The notes below the pieces were generated by a model that was given only the letters and a program-made list of their open reading frames with translations, did not search any database and had not been told where the DNA came from. A program made the translations under genes and the position numbers. A stretch of 55,085 bases of DNA from contig NZ_AUHS01000025.1 of assembly GCF_000423305.1 (NCBI RefSeq), positions 1 through 55,085 on the forward strand. Reading direction: 5' to 3'. The stretch is from Legionella moravica DSM 19234. GTDB taxonomy: Bacteria; Pseudomonadota; Gammaproteobacteria; Legionellales; Legionellaceae. Positions 9,512 through 18,151 of this stretch are shown piece by piece; within the stretch, counting starts at the first letter, position 1, and every line of letters begins with the position of its first letter.

Positions 9512-10750
9512 TTGGATAATGACGTATTAAAGCAGCGTGCGTTGGACTATCATGAATTTCCTGTTCCAGGAAAACTTGGTGTACACGTTACAAAACCAAC
9601 TAATTCCCAGGATGATTTATCTCTGGCTTATACCCCTGGTGTTGCTGCACCGGTTTTAGCTATTGCAGAGACACCTGAGGATGCCTATCGTTATACAAAT
9701 AAAGGCAATTTGATTGCTGTTATGACCAATGGTACTGCCGTACTTGGTTTGGGAGACGTCGGTTCTTTGGCCAGTAAACCTGTAATGGAAGGCAAGGCTG
9801 TATTGTTTAAACAGTTTGCCGGTTTGGATGTTTTTGATATTGAAATTGATGCAGATGACCCACAGGCATTTATAGCTACAGCCAAAAGCATAGCGCCCAC
9901 TTTTGGTGGCATCAATCTGGAAGATATAAAAGCGCCGGAATGTTTTGAAATTGAACAAGCTTTAATCGAGCAGCTTAATATTCCTGTTTTTCATGATGAT
10001 CAGCACGGCACTGCTATAGTTGTCGCTGCGGGTCTGCTTAATGCTCTTGAGTTACAGCGTAAAACATTATCGGACGCTAAAATAGTCTGTATTGGTGCCG
10101 GAGCCGCGGGGATTGCATCCATGCGGTTGTTGGTAGCACTTGGGGCTGACAAGAAAAATATGCTGCTTCTTGATACAAAAGGAGTGATTCATTCCGGCCG
10201 TGAGGATTTGAATGCATACAAATTTGCATTTGCCCGAACAACGGATTGTCGTACACTGGAAGATGCACTGACAGGTGCTGATGTATTTATTGGAGTGGCC
10301 AAACCTGATTTATTAAATGCAGATTTACTAAATTTAATGGCTCCAAACCCTGTGATTTTTGCTCTGTCTAATCCTGATCCGGAAATCAGGCCTGAGCATG
10401 CTCATGAGGTGCGAAATGATTTGATAATCGCTACGGGACGAAGTGACTATCCAAATCAGGTGAATAATGTGTTATGTTTTCCTTATATTTTCCGTGGTGC
10501 ATTAGATGTGCGTGCAACATGTATTAATCAAGCAATGCAGATTGCGGCCGTTGAAGCAATTCGTCAACTGGTGCATGAAGCGGTTCCTCAGGTAGTTAAG
10601 GATAATTACCCCGGAGTTAGAAATTGGGAGTTTGGTCCTGACTACATCATTCCTAAGCCCATAGATCCTCGTTTAAAAGAGAGGGTCCCAGCTGCTGTTG
10701 CGAAGGCTGCAATCGCTAGTGGTGTGAGTCAAACAAATAATTTTGAGTAA
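9512..10750 (+). CDS. Malic enzyme, short form
   Basis: The 412-residue protein converts malate to pyruvate and CO2 with reduction of NAD(P). It has the malic N domain (YTPGVAAP at 40-47, catalytic Y40 and K95), the metal-binding E137/D138 and D162 (HDDQHGTA), and a Rossmann GAGAAG at 196-201. It ends after the NAD domain, so it lacks the C-terminal phosphotransacetylase-like domain of MaeB proteins. The start is a TTG at 9512 after a weak AGAG/GTAAG site; the first residues (MDNDVLKQRALDYHE) fit the family. It likely feeds pyruvate and reducing power from amino-acid-derived C4 acids. Cofactor preference cannot be read from the sequence. Confidence 0.92.
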   Translation: MDNDVLKQRALDYHEFPVPGKLGVHVTKPTNSQDDLSLAYTPGVAAPVLAIAETPEDAYRYTNKGNLIAVMTNGTAVLGLGDVGSLASKPVMEGKAVLFKQFAGLDVFDIEIDADDPQAFIATAKSIAPTFGGINLEDIKAPECFEIEQALIEQLNIPVFHDDQHGTAIVVAAGLLNALELQRKTLSDAKIVCIGAGAAGIASMRLLVALGADKKNMLLLDTKGVIHSGREDLNAYKFAFARTTDCRTLEDALTGADVFIGVAKPDLLNADLLNLMAPNPVIFALSNPDPEIRPEHAHEVRNDLIIATGRSDYPNQVNNVLCFPYIFRGALDVRATCINQAMQIAAVEAIRQLVHEAVPQVVKDNYPGVRNWEFGPDYIIPKPIDPRLKERVPAAVAKAAIASGVSQTNNFE

Positions 10751-10764
10751 ATAGAGTAGCAGTT

Positions 10765-10785
10765 CACCTCTTTTATCGAGAGGTG
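10765..10785 (+). terminator. Hairpin between the malic enzyme and MFS genes
   Basis: CACCTCT pairs with AGAGGTG around a 7-nt loop, 15 bp after the malic enzyme stop. There is no T run, so it may be a weak terminator, an mRNA 3'-end stabiliser or part of the next leader. Confidence 0.4.
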
Positions 10786-10822
10786 TGTGCTCTTGCTTAA
10801 CCCGAACGTTAAGGAGATAACT

Positions 10823-12121
10823 TTGCATTCAGAAAACCGCAATAATTACGCAATCATCGGATGGCTTATTTGTGGCTTAGGAGCTGTGTTTTACAGCTAT
10901 GAATATTTATTACGCATAGCTCCCAGTGTTATGGAACACTCATTGCGTGGTCATTTTAATCTATCCGCCTCAGGATTTGGTCTTCTCTCTTCTGTATACT
11001 ATTTTGCTTATGTGCCCATGCAATTACCTGTAGGGGTCATGTTGGATAGATATGGACCCAAACGTTTATTAACCTTTGCCTGTTTGATTTGTGTTATTGG
11101 TACCTTCCTGTTTACTGCTACTTCAATTTTTTGGGTTGCGGCACTGGGACGATTTTTAGTTGGATTTGGTTCCGCTTTTGCTTTTGTAGGCGTATTGAAA
11201 CTGGCCACGATTTGGTTGCCAGAGAACAGGTTAGCAATGGTTTCGGGTATGACTTCAGCGCTTGGCCCCATTGGAGCGATGTTGGGCGATAACTTTCTCG
11301 AACTATTCATAGAACAGATGGGTTGGATCAAAACTCTGAATATTACCGCAATATTTGGTATTGTTCTGACACTGGTATTATGGTTTGGTATTCATGATAG
11401 AAAGGGCCATCACAGAAATAGTGGTACTGTTTCCAGCTTTAAAAAAGGCATGATTGATCTGGGTATCATTATCAGAAACAAGCAAATCTGGGTTAATGGA
11501 ATGTATGGATGCCTGGTTTATCTCCCCACGACTGTTTTTGCCGAGCTTTGGGGTATACCTTATTTAAGACATGCACACGGCTTAACCTCTCAAGGTGCAG
11601 GCCTGGCCAACTCATTACTCTTTTTAGGCTTTATTATTGGTGCGCCATTAATGGGTTATATTTCGGACAAATTGTATCGTCGAAAATTTCCAATGCTTAT
11701 TGGTGCTGGCGGAGCGGCAATTGTCATGATGATGATTCTGTACCTTCCTGGCTTAACTGAAGCAAACATCCAGTCTTTGATGTTTTTATTGGGTTTGTTA
11801 TACAGTTCACAAGCTATCGTGTTTGCAGTTGGCAGGGAGTTAAGTCCCGGTGAAGCTGCAGGTACTGCAATGGCAGTTACGAACATGATTGTGATGTTAG
11901 GAGCGATGTTGCTGCAGCCTTTGGTGGGGCATCTATTGGACTTTAGTTTATCAACTCACGTTGGGGATGCTGCAATTACAGGAGTAGCAGTAGACAATTT
12001 ACAGAAGATGTATACAGTGGATGACTATCAGTTTGCATTGTCTATTATACCTTTAGGCATTCTTATTGCGGCCATATTGACCTTCTTCTTAAAAGAAACA
12101 CACGCTCATGCTCACAAATAG
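10823..12121 (+). CDS. MFS transporter (first of a tandem pair)
   Basis: An inner-membrane protein of ~432 residues with about twelve hydrophobic segments. The loop after helix 2 reads PVGVMLDRYGPKRLL, the DRxGxRR-type signature of the major facilitator superfamily, and a GYISDKLYRRK loop is its counterpart in the second half. I prefer the TTG at 10823 because AAGGAG lies 6 bp before it; an upstream GTG at 10787 has no ribosome site. The stop overlaps the next gene, a paralogue, by 14 bp. Legionella has many amino-acid and nucleoside transporters of this superfamily (Pht proteins), but the substrate here is unknown. Confidence 0.88.
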   Translation: MHSENRNNYAIIGWLICGLGAVFYSYEYLLRIAPSVMEHSLRGHFNLSASGFGLLSSVYYFAYVPMQLPVGVMLDRYGPKRLLTFACLICVIGTFLFTATSIFWVAALGRFLVGFGSAFAFVGVLKLATIWLPENRLAMVSGMTSALGPIGAMLGDNFLELFIEQMGWIKTLNITAIFGIVLTLVLWFGIHDRKGHHRNSGTVSSFKKGMIDLGIIIRNKQIWVNGMYGCLVYLPTTVFAELWGIPYLRHAHGLTSQGAGLANSLLFLGFIIGAPLMGYISDKLYRRKFPMLIGAGGAAIVMMMILYLPGLTEANIQSLMFLLGLLYSSQAIVFAVGRELSPGEAAGTAMAVTNMIVMLGAMLLQPLVGHLLDFSLSTHVGDAAITGVAVDNLQKMYTVDDYQFALSIIPLGILIAAILTFFLKETHAHAHK

Positions 12122-13373
12122 AATGATGAACAAAAAACAAATGATGTTTGGTATCCTGGTCTGCTTTGTCGGAGCTGTATTTTACTGTTATGAGTTTATA
12201 CTTCGAATTATTCCAGGAGCCTTACAGTCCGAATTAAGCGCTGCTTTGGGACATATTTCTGCAACCACATTTGGCCAGATATCGGCATTATATTACTTTG
12301 CCTATTCACCAATGCAGATGCCAGTAGGTATGTTGATGGACAGATTTGGTCCCAGGAGATTGTTAACCTTTGCCTGTCTGTGTTGTACCCTGGGTTCCTG
12401 GATGTTCACGCTGACTTCCTCCATGTTTCTTGTTGGATGTGGACGCTTTTTAGTAGGATTTGGCTCCTCATTTGCCTTTGTGGGTGTTTTATCCTTGACC
12501 TTACATTGGTTACCAAGACGTTATTTTTCTTTAGTAGCCGGTTTGATTACAACCCTGGGCATGTTGGGGTTGGTTTACGGTGAGGTAAAAATTACTGAAT
12601 GGTCTATGAGTATTGGTTGGGAACAAGTTCTAATACTAATAGCTGTTATTGGTTCAGCCCTCAGTCTGTTAATGTTCTTTGTTGTTCGAGATGGTCCTGA
12701 AGGGTTCCAACCCAATAAATATCCTTTACCTGAGTTTTTTCATAATGTACTGAAAGTACTCATGTCACCTGAGGTTTGGTTGATTGGATTTGTTGGAGCA
12801 TGCCTCTATACCTCATTATCCGTTTTCGGTGAGTTGTGGGGTAAAACCTATTTGGAACAAGCTCATCATTTAACTAAAGTTGAGGCTGCCAAGACTGTAT
12901 CCGCAGTATTTCTTGGATGGGCTGTAGGAGCACCTATTGCCGGCTATTTATCCGACAGTACTGGCAGACGGGTTTTACCCTTAGTTATTGGCGCAATTTT
13001 ATCGCTGATTTGTATTAGTTTGGTATTGTACTGCCCTGGATTATCCTATCTTAGCTTAAATATTCTGTTGTTTTTATATGGTGTGTTCAGCGCTACAGAA
13101 ATTATTGTCTTTATTATGGCAAAAGAATGCAGTGGAGCTAAATTATCCGGTACAGTATTTGCAGCAACCAACATGATCGTGACTTTAGGTGGTGTTGTAT
13201 TTCAACCTTTAGTCGGCAAATTATTGGATACCTTTGGCGATAGTGGCATAGTAGGTGGTGAGCATATCTATACCGTCGAAGATTATCAGGTTGCTTTGTC
13301 CATACTGCCTATTTCTTTGTTGCTAGTGACTATTCTTGCTTTTTTTATTAAAGATCATTCTGTTAATTCGTAA
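12108..13373 (+). CDS. MFS transporter (second of a tandem pair)
   Basis: A paralogue of the upstream gene: both share the opening CFVGAVFYCYEF/CGLGAVFYSYEY segment, the YYFAYxPMQxPVGxxxDRxGPxRLLTFACL block, GRFLVGFGSxFAFVGV and the closing VDDYQ/VEDYQ segment. The product is ~416-421 residues with about twelve membrane helices. The exact start is unsure: ATG at 12108, 12123 or 12126; none has a strong ribosome site, which fits translational coupling to the overlapping upstream gene. Substrate unknown. Tandem paralogues may form a heteromer or transport related solutes. Confidence 0.87.
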   Translation: MLTNRMMNKKQMMFGILVCFVGAVFYCYEFILRIIPGALQSELSAALGHISATTFGQISALYYFAYSPMQMPVGMLMDRFGPRRLLTFACLCCTLGSWMFTLTSSMFLVGCGRFLVGFGSSFAFVGVLSLTLHWLPRRYFSLVAGLITTLGMLGLVYGEVKITEWSMSIGWEQVLILIAVIGSALSLLMFFVVRDGPEGFQPNKYPLPEFFHNVLKVLMSPEVWLIGFVGACLYTSLSVFGELWGKTYLEQAHHLTKVEAAKTVSAVFLGWAVGAPIAGYLSDSTGRRVLPLVIGAILSLICISLVLYCPGLSYLSLNILLFLYGVFSATEIIVFIMAKECSGAKLSGTVFAATNMIVTLGGVVFQPLVGKLLDTFGDSGIVGGEHIYTVEDYQVALSILPISLLLVTILAFFIKDHSVNS

Positions 13374-13688
13374 ATTGAACATCATATTGAATCCCGCATT
13401 TGGTTATCCATAAGGCAGTAAAGGCTTCCCAAATGCAGGCTCAGCACTCTTTAATCCAGGACTCAATCCTTTGATCATGAGTCATAACTATTGGTTAATC
13501 TATTTATACAATGTAGTCTACTTCTGTGTTTTGGGGACACTGGCTAACCATTCTGGAAGATGGTACGCGATTTACTTAAGGCCCGGTCAGGGGTATATCA
13601 CCCTGACCTGTATGAAAAAGAGAACATGTCGTTCACACGTCCGCCTCGCTGTAGTCATCTGCCCAATACATTATGAGATGTTAGCAGA
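13374..13688. other. 315-bp intergenic region, no convincing gene
   Basis: It separates the MFS pair from the convergent orphan gene. GCATTTGG at 13396 and CCAAATGC at 13429 form an inverted repeat with a 25-nt loop, and GGTCAGGG at 13585 pairs with CCCTGACC at 13601. Neither has a T run. An 80-codon frame reaches into the opposite-strand gene and has no ribosome site or recognisable domain. Confidence 0.5.
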
Positions 13689-14897
13689 CTATGGCCTTAC
13701 ACGGGCTGAATAGCTTTCTTCTTTCTTGGCACGGATCTCAAACTCTCGGATTGATGAGTCTAGTTGCGTTACAAACTCATCACGAATTGCCTTATTTTCT
13801 TTTTGGTGATCAAACCGTGTTGGTTCTTTGTTAATGGTGCTTAATGTACCATCACATGCGTCAATGAACACACGCATCAAAGAGGAGTGCATCTCGCTAT
13901 TGACATGAAAATGTTTACTAGTCTTTGGAAGCCTGGCGTAAAGAAGAGATTGATAGATTTCTTTCATCTTCAAGATGTCTTCGGCAGTCAATATGAAGAT
14001 ACCTAATTTCTGAACTTCCGTCATCCAGTATAAGGAAATTTCAGCACATTTAAGCACCATTCTTGAGTTTTGGCGCTGCTCGTCAAGAGAGAGCCACGCT
14101 GGATCCCATGCATTACTAAATACTAAAGCGGATGCCACTACGTGGCTGACATAACCCTCATATCCGTGTCTACGTATCAAGGCGCGTCTTTGTAAATGGG
14201 GACTGGAATGTCTTTCTTTGGGAGTCAGATGCGTGTGCAACCACGTTGACCACATCTCATACGATGACGCTTTGATGCCAAGGTTAATCTCAAGATAACG
14301 CATATAAAAATCTCTATAGGACTTTAGATCACATGGATCCGATAGAATACCTGGAATCGATGAATCATCTATATCACTTGAATGTCCAGATGAGTCATCA
14401 TTATCGAGTAAATGCACAGAGCCATCACTAGCTTGAACTAACAAAGGTTCTCTTTTGAATAAGAGGGGTGAAGCATCTGATGGTGTGCGAGGCCGTTGGG
14501 AGTAAGATAAACGAAGGGAAGCCGTAGTATTATTTGTTATTGAACCAGAACGAGTTGGCGTATGCTTGCTACTCTCACTTTGCACATTAGGCAACAGATC
14601 GCTATCTGGAGCATCTGGAGTTTTTGATGACGATGGCGCGTTAAACTGGAGCTCGTTTAAAGTGCCAACGATAAAACCCATGATCAATAATCCGCCAGCA
14701 AGGTAAAACAACGCGTTCCCTCTATAACAAGGCTTAAGCCAAAATACCTGTTGAACGGAATCGCAAAAATGCTTTCCTCTTCTGCGTTTGGCTTCATCCC
14801 CAATACTTCGTCGGTAGCTATCTACAGCCGCTGGATGGTATTTACTTTGGGTGACCGGTAGGTGTGTTCTGCCATTATTCTTTTTGTGGCCGGACAT
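13689..14897 (-). CDS. Orphan single-pass membrane protein, candidate secreted effector
   Basis: I do not recognise a family. The 402-residue protein has a basic, Arg/Lys-rich N-terminal ~45 residues, one hydrophobic helix at about 62-80 (ALFYLAGGLLIMGFIVG), a Ser/Thr/Pro/Asp-rich low-complexity stretch at ~85-185 and a helical C-terminal domain with many charged residues. The ATG at 14897 is well supported by AAGGAG 7 bp upstream. The C terminus (EFEIRAKKEES then RVRP) has a glutamate cluster of the kind seen in Dot/Icm substrates, but this is only suggestive. It is isolated, faces the MFS pair and borders a stretch with transposase remnants, so horizontal acquisition is plausible. Confidence 0.7.
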   Translation of the reverse strand: MSGHKKNNGRTHLPVTQSKYHPAAVDSYRRSIGDEAKRRRGKHFCDSVQQVFWLKPCYRGNALFYLAGGLLIMGFIVGTLNELQFNAPSSSKTPDAPDSDLLPNVQSESSKHTPTRSGSITNNTTASLRLSYSQRPRTPSDASPLLFKREPLLVQASDGSVHLLDNDDSSGHSSDIDDSSIPGILSDPCDLKSYRDFYMRYLEINLGIKASSYEMWSTWLHTHLTPKERHSSPHLQRRALIRRHGYEGYVSHVVASALVFSNAWDPAWLSLDEQRQNSRMVLKCAEISLYWMTEVQKLGIFILTAEDILKMKEIYQSLLYARLPKTSKHFHVNSEMHSSLMRVFIDACDGTLSTINKEPTRFDHQKENKAIRDEFVTQLDSSIREFEIRAKKEESYSARVRP

Positions 14898-15305
14898 AGA
14901 GAATCTCCTTATCTGATTTTTTTTAATTTTGAAACGGTCATTTCGCAGGCAAGATTAGAATTTTTTTAATACCTCCATGAAATCTAAAAAAACTGAATTA
15001 TGGTATACGAACCGATAAATTAGGCACCAATGTTCCAGTTTGCCGCTTTATATCATGAAGTCTTCATAAAAGGAACAGTTTCGGCATATCATAAGCAATG
15101 TGTTGTTTTTATGTATGCGCCAGGGCCTGTCGACAATTACCTTTCTCGGCTGCAAATCATCTCAATTGCCGCAGCGAGAAGATCCCTATTTCACCAGGTT
15201 GTTTGTTTCGCATAACCAGGCAATATGTGAATGCAACAAAGATTTATATCCAGGTACACTAAACCGCGAGAAATGACTACCTGGAATAGGGATAAGCGCA
15301 CGGCT
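14898..15305. other. Gene-poor stretch upstream of the orphan gene
   Basis: About 400 bp without a credible gene. It should hold the promoter of the minus-strand orphan gene. At 15126 the sequence GGGCCTGTCGACAATT resembles one end of the palindromic elements found at 26109 and 47421, but I see no matching second end. Confidence 0.4.
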
Positions 15306-15677
15306 GTCCCATTAAAAATATGACGTCTTTCCGAGCGTAGCGAGGAATCTCCTGCAAGGTTGCACGATCCCATTAAAATGCGGCCATTAAAATCATATCA
15401 AGAGTTGATTCTCACGAGCCAGCCTTTTTCTGCAGGCGCCTAATACTCATATCCTTAAATTTCTTTTTGGTATTTTGTAACACGTTCAAAATAATATGCC
15501 GAACCGTCGCCATATTTTCAGGAGCATGATCTTTGCGTACGTCTGATGACATCATTAAATTCCTTGTAAAAAAAAAGAGTTTAAAAGGTAATGATAATTA
15601 ATGCATTAATTCAGATTGTGCCAATTTGCAGGAGATTCCTCGCTACGCTCGGAAAGACGTCACATTTTTAATGGGAC
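15306..15677. mobile_element. Element bounded by 52-bp inverted repeats, with a dead transposase tail
   Basis: The 52 bases at 15306-15357 reappear as the reverse complement at 15626-15677 with one mismatch. The arms begin GTCCCATTAAAAAT and contain TCCGAGCGTAGCGAGGAAT. The 268 bp between them include a 47-codon fragment of a transposase C terminus. This is either a decayed insertion sequence flanked by a mobile palindromic repeat or a MITE-like unit that captured the fragment. The arms look too similar to each other to be old. Confidence 0.65.
15412..15555 (-). pseudogene. ISAs1-family transposase remnant (C-terminal ~47 codons)
   Basis: Reading leftward from 15555 gives a short frame containing KDHAPENMATVRHI, then LNVLQNTKKKFKDMSIRR, and a stop at 15412. 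The KDHAPENMAxxRHIxLN pattern is the conserved end of ISAs1-family (DDE) transposases, which are normally ~370 residues. The catalytic part is absent, so this is a non-functional relic. It lies inside the inverted-repeat-bounded segment. Confidence 0.75.
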
Positions 15678-15738
15678 TGTCGTGGGGATAAGCGTATTTT
15701 TTTTCGCTATGCAGTAGTCATCCTTACAGCTTTTCCTG

Positions 15739-15846
15739 TCAATAACGAAGGGTTTCGATGGTGGAATAACGCTGTTCAATCACAGCCAAAAGGCGTTCAT
15801 TTTCCTGTTGTAATTGCTCTATTGTCAGGGATGAAACAGCAGCCAT
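15739..15846 (-). pseudogene. Short coiled-coil scrap, possibly from an IS66-type transposase
   Basis: A 35-codon frame starts at 15846 and contains SLTIEQLQQENERLLAVIEQ, ending in a TGA at 15739. The LxxEQLQQENERL pattern resembles the N-terminal coiled coil of IS66 TnpC proteins, but it is too short to be sure. No ribosome site is evident. Confidence 0.4.
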
Positions 15847-15882
15847 TTTTATAATTCGTACTACGTTCTGGATAACGTTTTT

Positions 15883-16692
15883 TTACTTAAAAACAGCAAT
15901 CAGCTCCTTAACGGGTTGGCGCAGGCTGGACTGACAATTAATCCATCTAGAGACTGAAAAACTGTTAATCTCAGCTTCCCGGTACTGTTTGCGAGTGAAT
16001 GCAGTATCATGGTTGGATATAATTACTGGAATGCCTCTGGATGCTGTTGCTCGGGCTAATTCAGCCAGCTCAATCTGATCCTCATTAGAAAATTTGGTTT
16101 GGGTATAAGGCAGCGGTTTGGTGTGTTCGCTTATTGGGACATAGGGTGGATCACAATAGATGACATCCCCTTTTTCCGCAAGTTCAAAGGTTTTTCTAAA
16201 ATCATTATGAATAAACTGAGCCTGTATGCTTTTTTTATGAAACAGAAGCATTTCCTTAAGTGGAAAATAAGGCTTTGAGTAGAGTCCAAAGGGGACATTA
16301 TAAATGCCTTTGGAATTGTAACGGCAAAGACCGTTGTATCCATGACGATTTAGATAGAGAAACATCGCTGATTTTTTTTGAGAATGATTGAGTTTATTGA
16401 ACTCTTCTCGAAGCTCATAATATTTTTCTTTACAGTTCATCTCAGGTTGAAAATACCTGCTGCAATAGTTAATAAATAATTCACCCTTTTTTTGCAGGGT
16501 AGTAAATAGTTGAATAAGATCCGAATTGCCCTCGGCCAAAAGATAAGAGGGGTAATTTGTATTCATAAAAATAACGCCAGAACCAGAAAATGGCTCAATC
16601 AAACGTTTGCCGGATGGAAGAGAGTTGATGACTTGATCAAGACAATTGTATTTGCTTCCAGCCCATTTTAGAAAGGGTCTTATTTTTGTCAT
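15883..16692 (-). CDS. dam: DNA adenine methyltransferase, Dam type
   Basis: The 269-residue protein has the class alpha amino-methyltransferase order: FLKWAGSK at 7-14, the S-adenosylmethionine loop FSGSG at 35-39, and the catalytic DPPY at 181-184. Length and motifs match Dam and phage or plasmid Dam homologues that methylate adenine in GATC. There is no restriction endonuclease beside it, so it is solitary. Its place next to transposase remnants suggests it could be an accessory rather than core Dam. The ATG at 16692 lacks a strong ribosome site. GATC specificity is inferred from family resemblance. Confidence 0.88.
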   Translation of the reverse strand: MTKIRPFLKWAGSKYNCLDQVINSLPSGKRLIEPFSGSGVIFMNTNYPSYLLAEGNSDLIQLFTTLQKKGELFINYCSRYFQPEMNCKEKYYELREEFNKLNHSQKKSAMFLYLNRHGYNGLCRYNSKGIYNVPFGLYSKPYFPLKEMLLFHKKSIQAQFIHNDFRKTFELAEKGDVIYCDPPYVPISEHTKPLPYTQTKFSNEDQIELAELARATASRGIPVIISNHDTAFTRKQYREAEINSFSVSRWINCQSSLRQPVKELIAVFK

Positions 16693-16780
16693 GGAGTATA
16701 TTCGTATATATTTGCTTGAAGTATCGCTTATTTTGAAGTTAAAAAACAGCCAAAAGTCTCATTTATATTCAGCACATTGA

Positions 16781-16821
16781 CCATTCATTTTCGCAGCGAA
16801 AGGGTCCTTGAGAATGAATGG
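16781..16821. terminator. Hairpin between the TyrP-like and dam genes
   Basis: CCATTCATTTTC at 16781 pairs with GAGAATGAATGG ending at 16821 (12 bp, one G-T pair), with a nested TTCGC/GCGAA. It sits between the end of the minus-strand permease gene and the start of dam, so it would end transcripts from upstream of dam or stabilise the permease mRNA 3' end. It has no T run on either strand. Confidence 0.4.
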
Positions 16822-16860
16822 TTAAGCAATTTTGGCGTAGAATAGAATCTGCCCGCGAGA

Positions 16861-18057
16861 TCAATACATAATGGCGATAATAAGTAATCCTAGAGCAATA
16901 AAACCAATGAGGCTTAAAGCTGAATTACCTCCAGGAACCATATGTCCTTCACTAGGAGCCAAGATGCATGTTTGGCGCCCTTTCCAGGCCATTATTGCAG
17001 GCAACAGGAGTAATAATATGACGCAGCAGATACCCGCGTAGTTTAACGCATGCAGGTATATTCCCGGGTTTATTAATACAACGGCTAGAGGCGGTAGAAA
17101 AGTAAGCGCGAGAGTATATTTGCCTTGAGTTCCAGATTTTTTAAGTTTCAAGCCATCCGCCAGGAAATCGAACAACCCTAAAGAGACTCCAAGGAATGCG
17201 GTAATCATGCAGATGGATGTAAAGAAGCCAAAAAAGCCACTGATCCATTGATTATGAATGGATTGATTGAGGGCTTCAGTCAGGCCGCTGGTGGCATGGT
17301 CGGAGTTCATCAAGGCGATCAAGCCATTATCGCCTTCACGTGCTACCACTCCCATTATGACAGCATCCCAGACTATGTAGCACAACAAGGGAATTAAAGA
17401 ACCGAATAAAATGACTTTTCTTAGAGTACGGATGTCATCTTCAAAATAATCACGCAAACTGGGCACTATGGATGCAAAACCAAAAGATGCTACCAGGATC
17501 ATCAACATTCCGGTAAATGCACGCGCAGAACCACCACTTAAACCCTCTGTGGAGACGTGGGGGCTGATAATGGCTACCAGTAAAACATAAACGCCCAGTT
17601 TTCCAAACATTAACCCACGATTGACGTAATCAACTGAACGTATTCCGTTATATACAACAAGGCTAAACAAGGCTGTGAAAATAATGGAAGTCAGCCAATT
17701 CGGCAAATCAATGTTTATTTTATGCAACAGACTGTTGAATACATCGCTGCCACCAGAGATGTATGCTGCAAGCAGAGTGTATAAAAGAAACAAATAGGTT
17801 ATCCAGGCGATGATTTGTCCTGGCAAACCCAGGGTTGATTTGGCCATGGAAATCATATTGCTACCGACAGGAAGACGCATATTCACTTCGAGTACTAATA
17901 GCGCTCCGGAAGTCATAACCAGCCAACAGAACAAGAGGAAGAAAATGGAGTTTCCAAAGCCTACTTCAGCTGTTGATACAGGCAAAGCCAGCATTCCGCC
18001 GCCAATGGATGTACCGACAATAAGTAAAACACCGCCTATTAATTTTGAATTGAGCAC
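16861..18057 (-). CDS. Aromatic amino acid permease, TyrP/Mtr family (copy 1)
   Basis: A 398-residue inner-membrane protein with ~11 hydrophobic segments, beginning with the GTSIGGGMLALPVSTA motif of hydroxy/aromatic amino acid permeases. This family imports tyrosine or tryptophan with a proton. Other shared landmarks are AYISGGSDVFNSLL, FGFASIVPSLRDYF and a SLIPLLCYIVWDAVIMG segment. The start is a GTG at 18057 with a GGAT-containing weak ribosome site. The next gene upstream on the same strand is a clear paralogue 94 bp away. Legionella depends on amino acids for carbon, so duplicated permeases fit its metabolism. Tyrosine specificity is inferred. Confidence 0.9.
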   Translation of the reverse strand: MLNSKLIGGVLLIVGTSIGGGMLALPVSTAEVGFGNSIFFLLFCWLVMTSGALLVLEVNMRLPVGSNMISMAKSTLGLPGQIIAWITYLFLLYTLLAAYISGGSDVFNSLLHKINIDLPNWLTSIIFTALFSLVVYNGIRSVDYVNRGLMFGKLGVYVLLVAIISPHVSTEGLSGGSARAFTGMLMILVASFGFASIVPSLRDYFEDDIRTLRKVILFGSLIPLLCYIVWDAVIMGVVAREGDNGLIALMNSDHATSGLTEALNQSIHNQWISGFFGFFTSICMITAFLGVSLGLFDFLADGLKLKKSGTQGKYTLALTFLPPLAVVLINPGIYLHALNYAGICCVILLLLLPAIMAWKGRQTCILAPSEGHMVPGGNSALSLIGFIALGLLIIAIMY

Positions 18058-18151
18058 TTAATTATTATCCAAATCAGTACAAATATAGAACACAATGATA
18101 CTTTATTCTTCAGAGGAAGTCAATCAGTTTTATGGGGAAATATGACTGTTT

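Noticed and set aside
13471..13713. An 80-codon plus-strand gene
   Set aside because: No ribosome site or recognisable domain, and it runs into the end of the well-supported opposite-strand gene.
15030..15215. A 61-codon plus-strand gene in the gene-poor stretch
   Set aside because: Lies over a possible repeat end, has no ribosome site and no recognisable sequence.
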